DNA of 64,000 nucleotides, taken from CAINEC01 sp046303115 (GTDB taxonomy: Bacteria; Bacteroidota; Bacteroidia; AKYH767-A; OLB10). The notes beneath the pieces are model-generated. The model was not told the origin of the DNA and ran no database searches. It saw only the letters and a program-made list of their open reading frames with translations. Position 1 is the first letter of the stretch; each line of letters opens with the position of its first letter. Of this stretch, positions 60,675-64,000 are shown piece by piece. The position numbers and the translations under genes were made by a program. Where the stretch lies: the NCBI GenBank assembly GCA_046303115.1, contig JBKCGZ010000100.1, forward strand, positions 52,770 through 116,769, read 5' to 3'.

Positions 60675-60889
60675 GAGAGGTCAAGAAATAACTGTAGCGT
60701 TGGCACCCTGATAGCGTAAATAGACTTTCAGCAAACCTTAAATTTAAAACCTCCCTATATCCCTCCAAAGGAGGGACATTATAAAGAAATCTCCTCTCCT
60801 TTGGAGAGTACCGATAATTATCGGGAGGGAGAGGTCAAGAAATAATTGTAGCCTTAGCCCCTGGTAGCACAAGCACACTTCAACCCTAG
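60675..60889. repeat. Imperfect tandem repeat, 154-bp period
   Basis: The segment starting GAGAGGTCAAGAAATA at 60675 recurs at 60829, with similarity continuing about 45-60 bases (TGTAGC, TAGC and CTT blocks conserved). Between them lies REP-like element B. The unit therefore appears to be a REP-like element plus a trailing spacer, duplicated once. Confidence 0.6.
60749..60835. repeat. REP-like palindromic element B
   Basis: ACCTCCCT ... AGGGAGAGGT ends as in element A, with TCCCTCC/GGAGGGA and CTCTCC/GGAGAG hairpins. A 17-bp insertion containing CCGATAATTATCGG, itself palindromic, interrupts the right hairpin compared with element A. Confidence 0.7.
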
Positions 60890-60980
60890 AAAAACAACCT
60901 CCCCCTCAAACAATAACTTGTTAGTTATTTCCACAAATAATTCTAGGAGGGAATTAATACAACCCGTAAATTTGAATATT

Positions 60981-61046
60981 ATTGAAATAATAGCAGCTGT
61001 TTAGAGGGAAATGCTTTCATTCCATCTATTCATTTATTATTTCAAT
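60981..61046. repeat. 12-bp perfect inverted repeat upstream of the LamG gene
   Basis: ATTGAAATAATA (60981-60992) and TATTATTTCAAT (61035-61046) are exact inverted copies 42 bp apart, ending 35 bp before the ATG at 61082. They could form a stem in the leader or flank an invertible segment; no recombinase site can be named. Confidence 0.55.
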
Positions 61047-61081
61047 TTGTCGGGATTTTACTAAAACAACAATTAATAAAA

Positions 61082-62623
61082 ATGAAAACTAAAAGTTTAA
61101 TCGCAGCACTCTTATTAGCTGCAAGCAGCGCCTTTGCGCAAGTACCTCCGTATGTACCTACCAACGGACTCGTAGGATGGTGGCCGTTTAATGGAAATGC
61201 GAATGATGAGAGTGGAAATGGAAATAATGGGACGGTTAATGGGGCGACTTTGACGAGTGATAGATTTGGGAATGCGAGTAATGCCTATAGTTTTGATAGA
61301 AGTTCGATCAAGTCGATAGATATCGTAAATTCCAATGAATTAGATAGCATAACAAACATTTCAATTTCATTATGGATAAATATTTCGTCTTATGGTCAAG
61401 CAGGGCAGGCTGGATATAATCATTATTTAAACAAATCAGATCAAAATAACTCGCATCAATTTATATTGGCAAATAATAACGTGGGGCTTTATTTTTATTA
61501 CGGTTCTGGTTCCAATTTTTTTCAAACTAATACTTTGCCTATTTTAAATCAGTGGAATAATTTGAATCTTACATATACATATGACGGGAGTCTACAAAAT
61601 TCTTGGTGTAGATTTTATTTGAACGGTATATGTACTGATTCTTTTCCAACTAATGTAAACTTACCAATTACAAATTATAATTTGAAAATTGGTAGCTTGG
61701 GTACAGCAAACTATGATGTTGTTGATGGCTTTCTTGATGATATCTGTATCTGGAACCGCGCCCTCACTCAACAAGAAATTACAGCTTTATACAATGCACA
61801 ATCGTGTATTAGTAACACCATCACTGCTGATGGTCCAACCACCTTCTGTGCTGGCAATTCGGTTAATTTAAAAAGTGATGTTGTAGGTGGTACCTATCAA
61901 TGGAAGAAGAATGGAGTGAATGTGACTAGCAACGGAACATCACGCACTTATAAAGCAACAGCAACGGGATCTTATACTTGCGTAGCAACGTGTAGCGGTA
62001 CTGCCTTAACGAGCAATGCCATTCAAGTAACAACTAAAACAAATGCCTTTGCCTCTTTAACTGCTAGCGGAGCAACATCGTTCTGCGCCGGTGACAGCGT
62101 AACTCTTAACTGCACTAACCTTGGAAGCAATTACAGCGTGCAATGGTATCGTACCAACGTTTCTATTGAGAATGCAACCAATTATTCATTGGTAGTTAAA
62201 CAACCGGGCACGTACAAAGTAGTAACTAAAAATTTAACTACTGGTTGTTCACGTATTAGTGGTAGTGCTATTACTACTAACGTAAATTGCAGAATTGCTA
62301 ATAACAATCCATCAGAGCCAACAAGCAATGATATCAACGAAGAAGCAAAAACACTTGCACCAGAATTATCGCAAGGCGTAAATCTATTCCCGAATCCTAA
62401 TAACGGTTCTTTCAAATTTACATACGAAGGCGAGGTAGAAGGCGAAGGAACAATTCAAGTAATCAATGCGATGGGACAAACTATTTATCAGTCGCAAGTA
62501 ACAGCTGAAGATAATCGCATCAACAAAGAAATTTCCTTAGGAGATCACTATCAGAAAGGCATCTATATTGTGCGCTTGTTAATCAACGGCGGACAAAATG
62601 ATAGTCGTATGATTGTGCAGTAA
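61082..62623 (+). CDS. LamG-domain secreted protein with T9SS type A sorting domain
   Basis: 513 residues. Signal peptide ending AFA-Q. A LamG/concanavalin-like domain at about residues 25-240 opens with LVGWWPFNGNANDESGNGNN and closes with GFLDDICIWNRALTQQEI. Two Ig-like units with disulphide-type cysteines follow (FCAGNSVNLKSD..., FCAGDSVTLNC...) at about 245-400. The last ~80 residues (NLFPNPNNGSFKFTYEGEVE to DSRMIVQ) are a type A sorting domain. Probably a surface carbohydrate-binding or adhesive protein; no catalytic domain seen. A strong terminator follows 21 bp after the stop. Confidence 0.92.
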   Translation: MKTKSLIAALLLAASSAFAQVPPYVPTNGLVGWWPFNGNANDESGNGNNGTVNGATLTSDRFGNASNAYSFDRSSIKSIDIVNSNELDSITNISISLWINISSYGQAGQAGYNHYLNKSDQNNSHQFILANNNVGLYFYYGSGSNFFQTNTLPILNQWNNLNLTYTYDGSLQNSWCRFYLNGICTDSFPTNVNLPITNYNLKIGSLGTANYDVVDGFLDDICIWNRALTQQEITALYNAQSCISNTITADGPTTFCAGNSVNLKSDVVGGTYQWKKNGVNVTSNGTSRTYKATATGSYTCVATCSGTALTSNAIQVTTKTNAFASLTASGATSFCAGDSVTLNCTNLGSNYSVQWYRTNVSIENATNYSLVVKQPGTYKVVTKNLTTGCSRISGSAITTNVNCRIANNNPSEPTSNDINEEAKTLAPELSQGVNLFPNPNNGSFKFTYEGEVEGEGTIQVINAMGQTIYQSQVTAEDNRINKEISLGDHYQKGIYIVRLLINGGQNDSRMIVQ

Positions 62624-62644
62624 ACCCCCGATTAAATTTTTATT

Positions 62645-62679
62645 ACAGGGTATGGTTAAAACCATACCCTGTTTTTTTA
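62645..62679 (+). terminator. Strong intrinsic terminator of the LamG gene
   Basis: ACAGGGTATGGTT and AACCATACCCTGT form a near-perfect stem of 12 bp with a small A-rich loop, followed by a run of seven T residues. Confidence 0.92.
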
Positions 62680-62713
62680 TTTCTCATAATAGCGAATTGT
62701 GGTTTTCTACAAG

Positions 62714-62757
62714 CAGGGTGGGGCCTGCAGTAGTTACTACAGGCAAACCCCACCCTG
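62714..62757. repeat. Large GC-rich palindrome
   Basis: CAGGGTGGGG and CCCCACCCTG form the outer 10-bp stem. The interior (CCTGCAGTAG ... CTACAGG) is itself nearly palindromic. It is much more GC-rich than its surroundings and has no coding potential. Similar in composition to the G-rich hairpins at 58891 and 60529. Confidence 0.75.
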
Positions 62758-62771
62758 AAAATATTTTTCTC

Positions 62772-62811
62772 ATCTATAGTGAAGTGTGCTTTGCGCTACT
62801 TCACTATAGAT
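62772..62811. repeat. 14-bp perfect inverted repeat at the end of the small membrane gene
   Basis: ATCTATAGTGAAGT and ACTTCACTATAGAT are exact arms with a 12-base loop. The right arm overlaps the stop codon of the minus-strand gene at 62804, so it may act as a 3' stabiliser or terminator of that gene. The A/T stretch to its left would follow it on the minus strand. Confidence 0.7.
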
Positions 62812-63010
62812 CCTTCTTCTTATTCCAAATAAAGAAATACCCAACGCCTAAAATAATCGCCAATGAAAAAGTGAAATTGGTGATTAAAAATCCTTGGTCT
62901 TCAGCGGTTAAATCACCACCACCGCGACGTAGTTTAAAAACAAAGAAAGATAAGATACATCCAACAATTACGGATGTTACAATAATGATGACACGACGAC
63001 GATTTGACAT
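62804..63010 (-). CDS. Small two-helix membrane protein, hypothetical
   Basis: 68 residues: basic N-terminus MSNRRRVIII, helix one at about residues 7-26, a short RRGGGDLTAEDQGFL loop, helix two at about 43-62 and a KKK-containing end. I recognise no family. The positive-inside pattern, a hairpin at its end and placement divergent from the DUF255 gene (51 bp between starts) support a real gene over the opposite-strand frame. Function unknown. Confidence 0.65.
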   Translation of the reverse strand: MSNRRRVIIIVTSVIVGCILSFFVFKLRRGGGDLTAEDQGFLITNFTFSLAIILGVGYFFIWNKKKDL

Positions 63011-63061
63011 ACGCCAAAGATATAAATTCTAATTATACGATATTTGCGCTACCTTAGAACG

Positions 63062-64000
63062 ATGGAGACAAATCGCCAACCCAATGCCCTAATTCATTGC
63101 AGTAGTCCGTATTTATTGCAGCATGCCTATAACCCTGTGCACTGGCTACCATGGACAACCGATGCTTTGCAAAAAGCAAAAGAGGAGAATAAGTTAATCA
63201 TTGTTAGTATTGGCTATTCCACCTGCCATTGGTGCCATGTGATGGAACGAGAAAGTTTCGAAGATGAGGAGATTGCTACAGTGATGAATAAAAATTTTAT
63301 TTGCATAAAAGTCGATCGTGAGGAGCGCCCCGACCTCGATAAAATTTATATGGATGCAGTACAACTGATGACCGGCAGAGGTGGCTGGCCATTGAACTGT
63401 GTTTTGCTTCCTGATGGTCGTCCGATTTATGGAGGAACCTATTTTCACAAAGAACAATGGAGATCTATTTTACTGCATATCGCCAATTTGTATCGCAACG
63501 ATGCAGAAAAATGTATGACCTACGCACAGGAACTTACAGAAGGACTTCTTAAAATGGAATCTTTACGGAACGACACTACCGTTAGTAAGATGGAGTCGAC
63601 TGACTGGCAACAGCTTTTTCTGAATTGGTCAGTTAATTTTGATACTACCGATGGTGGGAATAATCGTTCTCCTAAATTTCCGATGCCAAACAATTACGAT
63701 TGGATGCTTGACTTTTATTTATTGTGTCAACATCCTTATGCTGGTGAGCATTTGCAACTCACCTTGAATAAAATGTTGCTTGGAGGAATCTATGATCAAC
63801 TTGGGGGAGGATTTTGCAGATACAGCACTGATATGGAATGGAAGGTTCCTCACTTTGAAAAAATGTTGTACGATAACGCGCAACTATTATCACTTTATGC
63901 GAAGTCGTATAGTATTTTCAAGAATGAAAAATACAAAGAAACAATTGAAGGGATTTTTACTTTCTTGAATAATGAGTTAAAGTCTGATTCGAATTTATAT
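63062..64000 (+). CDS. DUF255 thioredoxin-domain protein (YyaL/SPATA20 type), 3' end outside window
   Basis: The frame is open from the ATG to the last base (313 codons). The N-terminal ~165 residues are the DUF255 thioredoxin-like domain with NPVHWLPWTTDA and C55-x-x-C58 in YSTCHWCHVM, then VDREERPDLDKIYM and GGWPLNCVLLPDGRPIYGGTYF. From about residue 210 begins the (alpha/alpha)6-barrel part with SPKFPMPNNY, GGIYDQLGGGFCRYSTD and VPHFEKMLYDNA. Full-length relatives are about 670-700 residues, so roughly half is missing. Function in bacteria is not settled; a cellobiose-epimerase-like barrel has been noted in the family. Confidence 0.94.
   Translation, partial: METNRQPNALIHCSSPYLLQHAYNPVHWLPWTTDALQKAKEENKLIIVSIGYSTCHWCHVMERESFEDEEIATVMNKNFICIKVDREERPDLDKIYMDAVQLMTGRGGWPLNCVLLPDGRPIYGGTYFHKEQWRSILLHIANLYRNDAEKCMTYAQELTEGLLKMESLRNDTTVSKMESTDWQQLFLNWSVNFDTTDGGNNRSPKFPMPNNYDWMLDFYLLCQHPYAGEHLQLTLNKMLLGGIYDQLGGGFCRYSTDMEWKVPHFEKMLYDNAQLLSLYAKSYSIFKNEKYKETIEGIFTFLNNELKSDSNLY

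Larger units (their letters stand above)
60476..61081. other. 606-bp gene-free region of composite repeats
   Basis: It contains the hairpin-plus-box repeat (60529-60610), an imperfect tandem pair with 154-bp period (60675-60889) that includes REP-like element B, a further CTCCC...GGGAG pair with an AATAAC/GTTATT hairpin (about 60898-60951) and a 12-bp inverted repeat (60981-61046) before the LamG gene. No coding frame or RNA gene is recognisable. Confidence 0.7.

Noticed and set aside
62613..63032. 139-residue + strand frame after the LamG gene
   Set aside because: It runs through the terminator and both palindromes and lies opposite a plausible small membrane protein gene; no family features.
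1..64000. tRNA or rRNA genes
   Set aside because: I inspected the longer intergenic regions for cloverleaf features (GGTTCGAATCC-type T arm) and found none.

Overview
The window is a chromosomal stretch of an AT-rich member of the Bacteroidota. The evidence is consistent along its length. It carries the gliding lipoprotein gldD beside ssb, mutY, an HU gene and rng. It has many secreted proteins with type IX secretion (T9SS) type A or type B C-terminal sorting domains, a PorP/SprF-family gene, DUF3098, DUF4468, DUF4846 and HU-CCDC81/SPOR proteins, a Bacteroidota-type leucyl-tRNA synthetase, and promoters of the Bacteroidota form (TTG about -33, TAnnTTTG about -7). I cannot assign an order. MqnC indicates the futalosine route to menaquinone. 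No rRNA, tRNA, CRISPR array, integrase or transposase gene was seen.

Layout. 1-3000: end of pyruvate kinase, an M42 peptidase and a convergent MacB/FtsX-type permease. 3133-4299: a secreted alpha/beta hydrolase. 4332-12653: an 8.2-kb segment bounded by a 60-bp perfect direct repeat (about 75 bp at 96 %). It holds an AraC regulator, a PDZ/hydrolase/beta-propeller fusion, an ABC ATPase and an ABC-2 permease fused to an M1-type peptidase. The repeat is the terminator plus last codons of the SPFH gene at the right border. 12630-18893: SPFH, gldD, ssb and mutY on the minus strand, diverging from HU, a TPR protein, a 30-residue basic ribosomal-type protein and rng; gldE is missing from its usual place. 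18890-34900: a large secreted lamin-tail protein, sulfate exporter, asd, scpB, leuS, then ftsX-DUF3098-uppP-truB and queA-ispD, a LysM D,D-carboxypeptidase and a DUF4468 protein. 34922-40789: a three-gene minus-strand unit of PorP/SprF, a PD40-OmpA protein and a SprB-repeat adhesin with a type B sorting domain. 40874-57933: amidohydrolase, rlmN, riboflavin synthase, S9 peptidase, pdxA, M17 aminopeptidase, mqnC, a second type B secreted protein, kdsB, an HU/SPOR protein, PH-domain, DUF983 and SDR proteins, and tyrS.

57934-62803 differs from the rest. It is gene-poor and full of small repeats: 8-bp-period arrays, REP-like palindromes, a 37-bp conserved intergenic box, G-rich hairpins and a DUF1643 gene whose 5' end is duplicated and broken at a REP-like element. 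It also encodes a small secreted protein made of six exact 18-residue repeats, a DUF4846 lipoprotein and a LamG T9SS cargo. The window ends inside a DUF255 thioredoxin-domain protein.

The observations I rank highest are the direct-repeat-bounded segment, the 18-residue repeat protein, the recurring TAnnTTTG box placed exactly 4-5 nt before start codons (predicting leaderless mRNAs), and the dispersed 8-bp-period arrays.
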